Assembly: GCA_018417955.1 (NCBI GenBank)
Contig: JACTVC010000029.1
Span: 558,001-622,000, forward strand
Reading direction: 5' to 3'
From: Laccaria trichodermophora
Lineage: Eukaryota; Basidiomycota; Agaricomycetes; Agaricales; Hydnangiaceae
DNA: 64,000 nucleotides
Shown: piece by piece, positions 47,902 through 60,043 of the stretch
Position numbering within the stretch: the first letter of the stretch is position 1
Layout: every line of letters begins with the position of its first letter
The notes under the pieces: generated by a model
The model's database searches: none
What the model was told of the DNA's origin: nothing
The model's input: the letters and a program-made list of their open reading frames with translations, nothing else
Translations under genes and position numbers: made by a program

Positions 47902-50900
47902 ATGAGCGACTTGGACAGGTACTCTCTCTTTTCCCTCTTCCTTCCCCTCCCTGCCTTTCCTTTCCGGTTCAAAACCAACAGTGAACACCACACAGACAAA
48001 TCGAACAACTCACGCGGTGTGAGCCCATCTCGGAGGAACAAGTCAAGCGGCTTTGTTTGAAAGCTAGGGAGATACTTATTGAAGAGGGGAATGTCCAGGT
48101 TGTTGATTCGCCTGTTACGGTGCGTCATCATCTTGATTAGTGGAAGTAAAAACCTGAACCTGAATGTGTGTGGGTGATTAGATATGTGGCGATATACATG
48201 GCCAGTTCTTTGATATGATGGAACTTTTCAAAGTCGGTGGGTTCTGCCCGGAGACGAATTATTTGTTCATGGGTGCGTACTCTCTTCCTTTCCTCCCTCG
48301 CATCCCTCCTTACCCAACTAACCCCTCCCTTCGCGTGTACAGGCGACTTCGTAGACAGAGGCTTCTACTCCGTCGAAACCTTCCTCCTCCTCCTAGCCCT
48401 CAAAGTCCGCTACCCAGACCGCATCACACTCATTCGGGGGAACCACGAATCACGCCAGATCACACAGGTCTATGGGTTTTATGACGAGTGTCAGAGGAAG
48501 TATGGGAGCAGTAATGTGTGGAGGTGGTGTTGTGAGGTGTTTGATTACCTTGCGCTTGGGGCTATTGTGGATGGTGCGGTGTTTTGTGTGCATGGAGGGT
48601 TGAGTCCGAATTTGCAGGGGATTGATCAGGTGAGTTGTTTTTTTCTTTTTTTTTTGGTGTTCACCCCTTCCTGCGTCTTCTCCCTTCGGATTGCTATCAC
48701 GTGAATTTCTTGTTTCAATCTCGATAATTTTTTGTTTCTGTCTTCACCCTTCCTTCCTCGTCTTCAACGTTTCGCTTGGGATTACTATCACGTTTATTTC
48801 TTCTATTTCTTTCCATTCAATTCTGATTAACCTTTTTCGATGCGCGTGTTCAATCCGCTTGATCAATCGTGAATGAGCTTTTCATACGCACAATTCCGGA
48901 GCGGGTACTCGCTTTCTTTTCAATCATCCCCTCCGGATTTACTTCATGTTTGTTCGCCGTTTTCCCATATCAGGCGCTCTTCAGTCTTGTTTCAACGCAT
49001 GGCCCTCTCTTTGGGGACGCGTGTCTCGCTTTGTGGATGCTTGTCTCTTTATTGTGGGGACGCGTGCCTCTTTTTCATTATGAGGACGGCTCTTTTACGA
49101 TGGCACGCCAATCGAAAGCGTTTCCTTTGGCACTTCAGTTTTGGCGACTTTGCAGGTTTCAAAGATAGAACGATCGCGTTTGGCTTTTCATTCGACGCCT
49201 GTCCGATGTTTTCGTCCATTCGATCTTTTGCGGTTCCGCATTTTTCTTTTCTTCCTTTTTTGCAGGGATACGAAACGATCGCGTTGGGCTGTATTTCACG
49301 ATTCGACGCGTGTTCGATACCTCGAACGCGTCCGTTTCGTGACTTTCTTTTCATCCTTTCGTGACGCGGTGTATTGCCTTTTGCTGGGATATGCCAAACG
49401 CGCGCGTTTCATCCTTTTGTGCGTTATCTTGCCTTTGGACGTGTGTCTCTGTCAAATGTCAAACATTTCATGACTTTTGGCAGTTCATTTTTCGCGACCC
49501 GTCCTCAGGATATTCGGAGCGGTTCGCGTTTCGCAGCTTATCTTTTGGCGACTCGACGCGTGTCCTTTCACCATATGTCAAACGCGAGCGTTTCATCCTT
49601 TTTTTACTGTTCTTTCCTTTGCGGCGCGTTGTTCCTCTACTGGAACACCCAATCTTCGTATCAGGCCGTTCACTTTTGCGTTGAACGATCGCTTTTGATC
49701 CTTCAATCTCTTGCGAATCGACGCATGTCCTTTTACGAGGATATGTCAACGGCGAGCGTTTCATCGCACGTCGCCGTTCATTCTTTCGCGACTTGGTTGT
49801 GTATCCTTTGTGAGGATACGCCGAAAGATCGTTTTTTACAACTCGACGCGTATCCTCTATCAGGATATATTAAACACGCGTGCTCTTTATTGATTCTGGC
49901 CGTCCATATTATCCACAACTTCCTTTTCTGGCGGTCAGACGTCCCTCATCGCTGGCGAGGCGCTGATCTTCATGGTTTGCGATACATTGTTGCGCCATCA
50001 CGCGTGGTCTTTGACCAGTCAAACCCCCGGGCCGTCCTTCATTTTTTGCTAATCCGCGTCTTTCCTCTCTCCCTGAATATCGCACGTTTGAGGCGGCACC
50101 GGTTCTTTCCAAGATTTATTTGTTATTGGGCCATAGCGAGGCCTTTCCACTCCGCGTGTCCGAAGGATATATTTCGTTTGACCGCGGCGATTCACCAATC
50201 ACTTGGCTTCGGTCCTTCATTCCCTTTGCTGCTGTTCTCTTGCCAAATCCAGGCGAATCTGTTTCTGTTGCGCCTTTTTACGTGTTATCGATTTTCATCC
50301 TTTATTGTCTCTTCATCTTCTATATTGAATTGCGAAGATGCCTGTCACGCTCTCGTGCAATACTGCACGTGGAGAATTGGAATTCCGGGGCTTTTTTCCT
50401 TTGTTTTCTTCGCGCCTTGTGTTTTTCTATTTGGCTTTTACATTTACCTTTTCGACGGAGGTTATCCTTCGCATTACCATGCTTGGTGGTGCGTCGTGGT
50501 ATTTACAACATTTTTCGGTTCCTTTTCCCGGCTTTTCTTCCCCACCGACACACGTTTTTCTTGACAATTTGTTCTTCCTCCGGTGTCTTATCTTCTTCTT
50601 GGGCCATCATTTTCTTTTTCGTCACAACATCTTGACTGATGCCTTACCGCCTAGATTCGCGCTATTGATAGGAAACAAGAAGTTCCACATGACGGGCCGA
50701 TGTGTGATCTTTTGTGGTCGGATCCAGACGGTAATTCGAAGATATTCGTTCTTGCTCTCTTCCTCTTCTCAATCGGCGCCAGATATTACAGGATGGGGTC
50801 TCTCTCCCCGGGGAGCGGGATTTCTTTTCGGCGCCGACATAACGAAAAAATTTGCACATAATAACGGCATTGATCTTATTGCTCGAGCCCACCAACTTGC

Positions 50901-51614
50901 GATGGAAGGGTATAAACTCATGTTCGATCAGACGATCGTCACGGTCTGGAGCGCACCCAATTACTGCTATCGGTGCGTTCTCATGTTTGAATCATTCTTC
51001 ATTGCGGAAATCTGCTTTTTGTTTACGTCCTTATTCTCCAACACGTACCCGGAGTCGATATTTTTTTTCCATTCTTTTTGCCTCACGGATGGAGGGGGAG
51101 TCACATGCAGGTCCCACATGACACAACATGACACGACGTTACGGTCCGAGGTGGCGACTTGACGTTTTTCTGTCCTCGCCTCCCCCCCTAGACCAGGCGC
51201 ATCAGGCGTGGTGCTGCCATCGTGTGGAGCCGTGTGGTGATCGCATAATTTGAAACCCCAAGCGCGGAGGCTCTTTGTTTTTCGTATTTCACTGCTCGAA
51301 TTTGGTTCCATCTCTGGCGCGCCGATCTTCCCCTGCACGCGCCTCTCCCACCCCTCAATCCCTCTCTCTCTTTGCACCCTGATTTTGCCACGTTTGCCCT
51401 CGTGCTCATGTTGATTGATATCATCCAGGTGCGGCAACGTCGCATCCATATTGGAATTAGACGAGCACCTCGCTCAGGAATACAAAGTATTCAGCCACGC
51501 ACCCCTTGTAGGTAAACTCTCTCGCGTTGTCACGCCTCGTTGATTGACGCGCACTGCTGTTAGGACGTCAGATCAATACCCGCAAAACGTCCTCCAGCAG
51601 ATTACTTCTTGTAG
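47902..51614 (+). CDS. PPH3: Protein phosphatase 4 catalytic subunit
   Basis: Ser/Thr phosphatase of the PP2A-like group, working in DNA-damage and nutrient signalling with regulatory subunits. Start ATG 47902. Exons give [16 protein letters not shown], then the metal motifs [16 protein letters not shown] and [48 protein letters not shown], and [11 protein letters not shown]. The last exon ends PPADYFL, the carboxymethylated tail typical of PP2A/PP4/PP6, with stop at 51612-51614. Sequence is closer to animal PP4 ([29 protein letters not shown]) than to PP2A or PP6. Seven introns; most are short, but one spans 48630-50654 (about 2 kb) and the one before CGNVAS about 460 nt. All catalytic residues are present. 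Confidence 0.93.
48630..50654 (+). other. Giant repeat-bearing intron of the PP4 gene
   Basis: GTGAGTT donor after the [11 protein letters not shown] codons and CCGCCTAG acceptor before ATTCGCGCT. The 2,025-nt intron is pyrimidine-rich and holds a diverged tandem repeat whose core reads TCGACGCGTGTCCTTT, then GGATATGTCAAACGCGAGCGTTTCATCC. Clear copies lie near 49300, 49390, 49555, 49720-49770 and 49845. Stops are rare on the plus strand, giving open frames of up to 396 codons (49374-50564), which I read as a composition effect. Confidence 0.75.
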
Positions 51615-52734
51615 ATCATCTGCGCTCCCATATTTGTAGTAGCATATGTATTCAGTCTTGTGCCTTTTCTCGCTGCCAAATTTTCACGGGCTTAAAGCGG
51701 TCTGTCTGTTTATGGCTATGTGCGGCACAAAGAGACATGTACAAATGGGGTTAGCCATGATTTTGGACCCTCATTTTAGCCCCTTGAAATGACGCTCTCA
51801 CCCTTGCAGCGACGGAGGGGCGGGTTGATTATCGACGTTCACAGGGATGACCACGCGCGGTGATGATTGAATAGGCTATAATTATCTAATGCTCCTCCTC
51901 CCGCACTTCTTACTCACTCATCCCCCAACGCCTCTGGAAATCGAGTTAGGGGGTCTTCGTGAAGTAGTGATTGTTTATTGCCTCCTGCGGATGCACGATC
52001 TAGCCAAAACGGTATCATATCCCCGGTTCCAATGTCTTGATCCCCGAGGTACGCACCGACATTTTCTTACCACGAGACGCCAACCAAGCGCTGTCTGAAG
52101 TTTTACCGAAGAATTCCCAGCCCTGTCGTTCATACATAATTGAGTACCAATTCAAAGTACTGTATTTATTGTGGTTCATAAAGAATGGTTAGGATATGGA
52201 TGTCGTTGGACGCTAGTGGTACCCGGGGAATTAATAGATGACCTATCAGGGTTCGGCGATGGACTGTTCTGTTCCGGAACAGGTGAACCCTTGCCAGGTT
52301 AGATTAAAAATTCGGAGCGACCGGTTGCTCCCGTAATAATTGAACAGATTCCTCCATCAAACTAAGCTGCCAGTGGGACCTGGCAAATTTTGAAGTTTGA
52401 ACGCAACGTACTCTTATGGAATTTTCTCATCACCTCGCGTCGAAAAAAGTATCATTCATGAACCTAATCAATATCTATATTTGTGTGGTTGTGGCGACAA
52501 AGAGAGAAATGGAAGGGTGGGTAAAGGAATCCGACATGAATACAGATACTGTTACACAGTGGATAGTGATGGGTACAACTGTATATGGGGAGAGAACGAG
52601 GAGATGTGCGAATACATTGGGAAGGATTAATGTACGCAAGTCTATGGTAATGAAGATGCAATTTCGTTATCATGTCGTCAATGACGTTGTAGTCAACAAA
52701 CCATCATGGCAGTGGCGTTCAACGGAACGCCCAT
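51615..52734. other. Convergent intergenic region, PP4 to ABC-F
   Basis: About 1.1 kb between two 3' ends. No gene supported. Two small overlapping open frames at 52397-52766 have no recognisable domain. Confidence 0.5.
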
Positions 52735-55700
52735 TCAAGTCCTGCCTTTGGGCGCAGTTTTGCTGAACAGTTTTGCTTTCTCAATTGCAGCGAAACCTAC
52801 GGGGATAATTATGTCAGCGTCTTATCTCCAGCCAAAAATTGAATTTCAAATCCATAGAAAAATGAAGTAAAGAAATGGGGACGACATCCACACTGACAAG
52901 TGCGGTTATTCCGGACACCCATACGGCCCCGAAAGAGGATGGGGCATCAGAACCAACATCTTGCAGAACCTGACCAGGGTCTTACAAGGGATTGCGTGAA
53001 ACGAGGGGCAGACCCGCCTACATCTTGAAACAAGACTGTGGGAGGATAGCCGGCGCCCGCGAACTATGCGCCGGAAAATGCCACCCAGGCCTGATATCTG
53101 CGAGGGGCAGCGGTTTCGAGCGGTACGCAGCGAAGATCGAAATGTGGAGAAGAAGTGGGAAGGGGAAAATATAATGAAACAGGAACAAAGCAGACATTTC
53201 GGAGGCGCGAAAGAGAACGACAACGTACTTTGTTTGACCAAGTTCTTTTTGTAGTCGACAATGCTGATATCATGCTTCGTAAGGTTTTTGATTGTCTTGT
53301 CAGCAACCTCCCAAAGCTCTTCTGCAACTTGAGAAATGAGACCTAAGGAGGGAGGGCGAATGCGTCAGCAATGTTTAATAATGCGGAGAAAGGAGGCATA
53401 AGAAGGGGAGAAAAAGATGTCTTAGGTGGGGCGCGAGTGGAAGGAAGGTGGGGTGAATGATGCTCGGGGAAAAGAGAACAACAAAAGGGAAGGCATCCAA
53501 TTTTGGCTAGAGGAAAGAAAACAAAGGTGGAGGTGACACGCAGTCATGATGCAGGAAATAGAGAGGCACAAGCAGCTCAAGAATGTAAGAAGATCCGGGC
53601 CTCAAATCATGCTGTGAAAAATGGGGGTATCAAGCAGTGCAACAAATGAAGATGAAGAAGCGACTCCATCAATGATTATGAATATATAATCAAAGATAGG
53701 GAGGCAAGTGAATGAAGCTGGCACGGAAGAGATAGACGCCAAAAAGTTGTCGGGAGTAAGTAGGGCATGTCGGAACGACACCAGCTGCGTAGAAGCAGAG
53801 GTGGGATGGAGATAAGATCGCCAATAGCCTTGTGCCCAAACGGTGGCGCATGAAGGTAGGGTATGGGAACGAAACTAGGCAATAAGAGCTGAAAAGGAAG
53901 CGACAAAGATGACGCTTGGAGTGACAGATGGACGTGCGGACGCAGAACGGCAATGGCTAAGAAAATATCCAGAACAAAAGCGATGGGAGGCTGGTACATG
54001 CCTAACGGAGCAAAAATTGCCCACGGAGATGGCAAAGAAGACAACGAAGGAAGAAAAAGAAACCGGACACAAAACGTCAACATCAAAATCAGTGCCAATG
54101 CCAACATTCAGGCGAAAGTTGCAGAAGTTGGTGAGGAGGGGGAAGATAGAGTCGGCTACCGCGACGATGAAAGCAAAGGCAACAACGGCAACCCGCGAGG
54201 TGGAAAATTAAGGGTCAAGGACGTGTGAAAGCAAAACAGAACGCCAACGCCCAGGAGGAATGGAAGCCAAACACGAAACATGAAGAAAGAATACATACGG
54301 AAGTCATGTGACACGATCACGACACCACCCTCAAACTCCTTGATAGCTTTGGCAAGGGCGTCAATGGACTGCATGTCCAAATGGTTAGTCGGTTCGTCTA
54401 TTATCAACGTCAGTAGGTGGCAGCTGTGTCGGATTAGACGGCGTACCGAGGAGGAGGATATGTGGGTGTTCCATCGCCAGCTGAGCGAAGACGACGCTAA
54501 GAGGGAAAGAGTGAGTTCAGAACATGTTGCGAGACGGCAGGGAAGGGATAAGAGTGTATAGGGCCGCGAGTTGCAGATGAAGGAAAGAGATAATGGAGGG
54601 AACGGAGATGGAAGACGAATATTCTACAAGGCACAGTGGGGAAGGCGGAAGGGAAATGACAAAGAGGATGTAACATGAGCGTGCAACGAGCGGGGAAGTA
54701 GTGTGAATGCACAGGACAACGAAAGACACTAGCCCCAAAGCAAAACACAAGAAAAAGAACACCCACCGATTCCTCAACCCATCCGAAAGTTGCTTGATCG
54801 GAGCGGTCTGATGCGCCCCCGACAGCCCAAATCGACCCAACTGCGTTCTCCAAGCCTATCCATATCAACTCCATCAACTGATGATCACGCCCCGTAATTA
54901 GAAAGTACGCACCATAATATCCTTCTCGGGAAACTTCTGGCTAAACAACTGCTGGAAGTACTCAATCGGACACAAGTCATAGGGTAACTGATCCGCCGAA
55001 TGTTGCGAGTATTTTGCTAGCTTGAGGGCTGCGTGCTTGGAGATGGTGCCTTCGCAGGGTTGGAGGACGCCTGTGATGAGGTGAAGGAGGGTGGATTTGC
55101 CGGTTCCGTTGGCGCCGAGAATGGCTATGCGGGAGTCCATACTGTGGGGGAAGAGGTAGGGTTAGTCAGGTTTAGGTCTGCTGGAGCAAGGAAGAGAAGT
55201 GGAGAAATGATGGAAGAGTCAACGAAGGAAGGGTATGATTAGAGGGGGGTAGGAGGAAGCGAGGTTCCATGAAGAAGACAAAGGTGTAGAACAGTGGGCA
55301 GAGATGGGCGAGGTAAAGAGGGTGGGGGGTAGCAAAAATGATGGGGGTCACGGTAGGAATGAGTTAAGAAGAAAGATATGAGAGTCGGAGAGTATGGTTA
55401 GAGACGGGGCGAATCAAAGTTGGCAAAGATGGAAAAGCGAGATGGCGGTGAAGAGTGAGGAAGGGGGGTTACGGGTGAAGGATAGAGAGGGACGGGCGAA
55501 GGACTAGGAAGCGAGGGGTGAAGGGAGGAGAAGAGATATGAATGGGTAAAGGTAAAGAAGAGGTAAGTGGGACAGGTTGCGAAGGTGAGGAAAAAGGCCT
55601 TTGACAACAAAAGACGGAAAGAAGGGAGGGAGAAAGTGAAGGAACGTACTCGATACCAAAAGACAACTTTTCATACAAATAATCCTCCTTCTTTCCCGAA

Positions 55701-57083
55701 TACGAAAATGCAACGCTATCAAATGCAATAATCGGCGGCGGCAGTTTCCTGATATCCTCAAAGTTGAATCGGAGTGGCTTCCCAGTTTCGATTTTCTCAA
55801 TGAGACCGGCAGCCTCCATCTTGTCGATGATCTTTTGTTTGGACTTTGCCTGTCGGACGAGGTTGGCGTAGGTACCCGCGGACGCGATGAATCTGCGGCA
55901 CAGGTCAGCATGAGTAAGAGGGAAAGAAGGGGGAGGGGGGGACGTACTTTTTGATGTGGGCGATTTCCTCTTGTTGTTTATGATACGCCTTCATTTGGTT
56001 TACCTCGTTTTCTTGCTTCGTCTTGACGTAGGTCGAGTAGTTACCGGTATAGTATACCAACTTCTTCTTCTGCGTCAAGTCCATGATGTTCGTGCACACC
56101 GAGTCCATGAAATCCTGCGAGTGAGAGGTAATCACCAAGATATGGTTGTAGGTTGATAGATAGGCTTCGAGCCAGACTACGGCGCCGAGGTCGAGATGGT
56201 TAGTGGGTTCGTCGAGGAGCAGGAGATGGGGCTTGATGAAAAGGGCACGGGCGAGAGCGACACGCATGCGCCATCCACCACTCATGTCTTTTGTGGGTTT
56301 CTTCATCATGGTTGGGGAGAACCCGAGACCATGCAGAATGGAGCCAGCTTTAGTTTCGAATGTGGCTGGGTCCATCTCTTCGAGCTCTTCATAGGCCAGG
56401 TCAAGAGCGGCTTCATCAACAGAGTCCGCGACGGATAGTTCCTCGATGTAGGCTTCGAGGCGGGCGACTTTGGCACGGGCGGAGGCGACGATGAAATCCA
56501 CAGCATTGACGTCTGAGGGTTCGGCTTCCCCTCGGACGATGTAGATGTCGATGTGACTTGGAATTTCAATGTCTCGCTCCGCGATAGATTGCAGAAATGT
56601 AGACTAGAGATTTCGGGTAAGATAGGCGACTGAGATGATAGAAAAGCATAACGTACCTTTCCGGAACCGTTCTCGCCCAACAAGCCATACCGCTGGCCGT
56701 AGTTCAGCGCAATTTCTGCACCTTCAATGAGGAGCCTGCCATGGAATGACAGCGTAAACGCATCGATCTTGATATCGCGCCCCTTCACATCCGACACGAG
56801 CACTCCCGCTGCGCTCCTGGATCCCAATCAGCTGGTGCTCAGTCATCACAACGACGACGACGTACCTATCAGTAGCCAAGTTCAACTTGGCCATGCTCGT
56901 CAGATCCTCCTGGCTCCCCACTTTGCTGTTGAGTCCGCTTAGACTCGTCAAGGGTGTTATGGTTCCCCCATTCACTGAGCCTGTCGGCGTCGAGGTCGAC
57001 GTTGAGGCATCAGTGGGGCCTGCTGCGTTCTTCTTCGCGGCCTTTTCTGCGAGGCGTTTTTGCTTTGACGCTGAGGGAGGCAT
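52735..57083 (-). CDS. ARB1: ABC-F ATPase, Arb1-like ribosome biogenesis factor
   Basis: Soluble twin-ATPase protein without membrane helices, acting on ribosomes. Start at 57083 gives a basic, Lys/Ala-rich tail ([15 protein letters not shown]). First ATPase: [10 protein letters not shown] (about 56660), signature [14 protein letters not shown] (about 56260), Walker [13 protein letters not shown] (about 56200), then the ABC-F linker helix region (about 56050-55960). Second ATPase: [15 protein letters not shown] (about 55100), a signature reading KQLSDGL (about 54790), DEPTNHLD (about 54385) and VIVSHDFR. The tail [19 protein letters not shown] and [11 protein letters not shown] ends at TGA 52735. 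Linker and tail match yeast Arb1. Several introns are long for this genome (about 410, 940, 380 and 480 nt) and pyrimidine-rich in the sense strand. A broken copy lies at 30772-32915. About 620 residues. Confidence 0.9.
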
Positions 57084-58221
57084 TATGATTGTGGTTTGGG
57101 AAGGAGTGCTGATCGATGCACTAATTACAAAAATTTCGATAAGATCAACGGAGTTTGAACTCACGTGGCTGTGCCGGAAACGAACAAGTTTGTGCGGTAT
57201 GAATTGTTTTCTGACACAGTTTTACCTGTTGAGAGTCCATCGATTACTGAAAAAACAAACTCGGCCCACCTTTTGTCCACCTTGAGATGGCCGCATCTAT
57301 AGATCTCGTCTGTATCTCAAATAATTTCTTCAAGAAAAAACCATATTCGACTTGATCAAAAAGGCCGCGCAGACAGTTCTGAGCGCTGATGGCAAGTTGT
57401 ACAAGAAAATTAGAGTCGAAGATCCAAGTTCTCGAAAGCCTTCAAGGGCAGATTTTAGGGATGTGGAAATCCCCTCGAAATTAGTAAGTGCCCCCGGCCG
57501 ACGCGGAGCCATTGCAAGCTGTTGACAAAATCGGGGCGCTGTCTCTTGCCAAAAATTCTCATCATGAAGATTTCGTTTGTTGGGTTTCAAAGTTGAAGTG
57601 ACTGAGAATGCCGGGGTTCATTGAGTGTTCAAACGAGCCTGTTCGAGGAAAATCTGACTCGCACAGGAGAACCAACACTTCAATAAGTGAAGCTAGTAGT
57701 ATTTTGCGCCCCTCCGGATTATACGTATTGACAGAGGGTTATATTATAAGAACGATTTTGAGAATCCAAATTTCCTGTTGATGACAAAAAGAAATTTTCA
57801 CCACGCGTACGTTATCCGACTTTTCGACGGTATGAGTCAGACGGGGGCTTCCAATCCTATGAAAGTCACAGCATAATTAGCCCTCGTATTCGGATTTCAA
57901 AGATCTCTGTGCCTCACAACGTTGCGTGGAATACCCATCGTCCCTTCGTGCCACTCAGTTATTTACCGCGAAGATATTTGATTTGGAAGTAAAAACAGCT
58001 TAAAAACAAACCGAAAAACAGATGAGAAACAGCTGAAAAACGCTACCGTGAGCATCCCTAATGAAACAGGAACAATTACGCATTCACTTTGAGGCTTTCA
58101 GAGAGAAAGAGAGTATGTCACACCGTAATCTAACATCGACTCGGAGCTTCTGCGGGCGTCTTGGGCCTGCCGTCATTCCCCAAGCCTATTGCAAACCAGT
58201 TCAGTCGACCATCGCAGATAA
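57084..58221. other. Intergenic region with F-box 3' duplicate
   Basis: Starts with the promoter of the ABC-F gene. The middle (57450-57965) is a duplicated fragment of the F-box gene's 3' end. An A-rich stretch with three AAACAG-CT-like words lies near 57990-58045. No gene supported. Confidence 0.5.
57450..57965. repeat. Copy A of duplicated F-box 3' fragment
   Basis: Matches 59560-60043 in the same orientation with small indels: GGAGCCATTGC-AGCTGTTGACAAAA, then TTTGAGAATCCAAATTTC, GACGGGGGCTTCCAA, and a 50-base block ending CGTGCCACTCAGTTATT. The last block encodes the end of the F-box protein in the other copy. Here only that tail is present, so it is a truncated duplicate. Confidence 0.7.
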
Positions 58222-59109
58222 TTACACCACTTCCTGGCAACTGATCGACTCACCGAGTTTTGGGTTACTCGACATCCACAGGCAACTAGCGATTGCATTT
58301 AGCGATGCCAAATTGGCCGTGCCCGACAAGCCCAAGGTGTTGGTGAGGAAGGGGCCGATGATCTCGTCTGAAGACAGCGTGTAGAGGACGAGCGTTTCGG
58401 GTACCAGCCCTATCGACTCGAAATCCATGAGAACTGTCTTGCCGTCCTTGTCGATGCCGAAGTTGCTCTCGTGCATGTCGGACTGCAAGAACATGACTCG
58501 GTCGTTTGTGATGTTGACGCTCGCCACCGTGTTCCGGCCGTTGATCGAGAGAATCTTGCGCCCCTAAACCAAGACCGATTAACATGTTCAGCAGCGAGGA
58601 GTGATAAAGAACAAAACAAAGAAGCAAATCCAAAAAAAAAAAGGACTCACATGCTCCAAGTAACGTTCCAAGGCGGCGAGATCAGTGAAATCCAAGGGGG
58701 CCTTGCCATCCTTGAATACATAGTGGCGTATCCGACCGCCGACGGCGCCCAAGACGTGACCAGGGGGTGGTGCAACCTTGGAAAGCCAGGCGAGAGCGTT
58801 GGCCTTCCTGCCAGAATCCGCGTAGCTGACGAGCTCGATGTATTCCATGACGACGTACATAGTCAACTGCTCCTGGAAGTGGAAGAGAACTTTGGCGACG
58901 CGTGGCGCTGAGCCTGCCGTGTCGGAGGCGGCGTAGGCTTGGATGTGCATCTGAGTTGCGACCTCAGGCGCCATTGTCTTCGGGTAACCGAACTTGATGA
59001 AGTAGTCGGTGCCTAGCGTTATGCACGCTCGATAATCCGCTTTCCTCCAGTTTGCGGTTTTATGGTTCGTACATTCTTGGATGATGACGGCTTGAAGTTG
59101 TGCGTTCAT
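58222..59109 (-). CDS. APH/choline-kinase-like phosphotransferase
   Basis: Kinase-like-fold protein of the aminoglycoside-phosphotransferase-like group that is expanded in agaric genomes; natural substrates are mostly unknown. The start chosen is ATG 59109. The N-lobe has YFIKFGYP with the likely ATP-binding Lys and a following Glu in PEVATQMHIQAYAA. A hinge-like VVMEYIEL follows (about 58845). After one intron (about 58566-58650) the catalytic loop reads SDMHESNFGI, with Asp, His and Asn in the expected places, then VLMDFESIG as the metal-binding Asp segment. The stop is at 58222. About 265 residues, compact for the family but with all core motifs. It lies between the two copies of the duplicated F-box 3' fragment. 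Confidence 0.78.
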
Positions 59110-59975
59110 GGCGAGAGACCTGTAGATGATGATGAGACGAGAAGAAAGGGTGGTTGGTAGCGACGTACGAGGAGGACAAGCTGAGAAGACAAGGTGGAAA
59201 ATGGGCTTGGCGAGGGCTGGTGGCTTCCAGTGAGTTAGGCGCAGTTGAGTCAGTTGAGCGGTGGAAGAAGGAGAAGCTGATATTGAGCTGAGACAAGGTT
59301 GCTGTGAATGCTGCCACATATGCGTCATACGTGGGGATGAGCAGACGATCGGTTTGGCGTGTGGGCTGAGACAAGGAAGTGGAGATGAGAGAGGGGACTT
59401 GGAAACGATCTTTTTTTAGTATTTGACCATTCGGTCACATGTCACAGGACCACTCGTCAGTCAATATTATTGGGGGCGCTTCCGAAGCACAGCAGCGGCG
59501 AGTGGTTCAGCATCTCTGTGGGCGCGACTGTGCCCTTTTCTCTCGTGAGGACGGCCTAGGGATGTGGAAGCTGCCACAAATATGCACACTGCACAGGAGG
59601 TCCGGAATGCAAAAATCGTGCTATGAGTAAGTATAAGCGCCTCTTGTGATATCCGTCAGTACGGCCGCGGCGGAGCCATTGCGAGCTGTTGACAAAACCG
59701 GTGAGTGGGTTGTAGAAATTCTCAAAACTGCGCTTCAATAAATGAGGTAGTATATTGCGCCCCTCGGGATTACCGTATAGACAAAGGCCACCACAAGGTG
59801 GGTATATCATAGGAACGAATTTGAGAATCCAAATTTCAAAAAGGAAAATCCTCTCACGTTAATAAGTATGTCAACAGGGTGTGACGGTAGGCCAACAGCG
59901 TGAGGCCAAATGGCTCAGACGGGGGGCTTCCAAGCCTATAAAAATCGCAGTCGGATTAGCCATCGTATTCTCTAT
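59110..59975. other. Intergenic region
   Basis: Holds the promoter of the kinase gene at its left and the 3' flank of the F-box gene (part of duplicate copy B, from about 59560) at its right. No gene supported. Confidence 0.5.
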
Positions 59976-60043
59976 TCAGAGATCTTTGTGCCTCACAACG
60001 TTGCGCGGAATACCCATCGTCCCTTCGTGCCACTCAGTTATTG
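59560..60043. repeat. Copy B of duplicated F-box 3' fragment
   Basis: The source-like copy, joined to the intact F-box gene. It matches 57450-57965. It contains an extra segment of about 60 bases (around 59850-59905, GTTAATAAGTATGTCAACAG region) relative to copy A. Confidence 0.7.

Noticed and set aside
49374..50564. 396-codon open frame on the plus strand as a gene
   Set aside because: It lies inside the PP4 intron, is built of repeat units and pyrimidine-rich codons (Phe, Ser, Leu, Arg) and has no domain pattern. The flanking PP4 exons join precisely across it.
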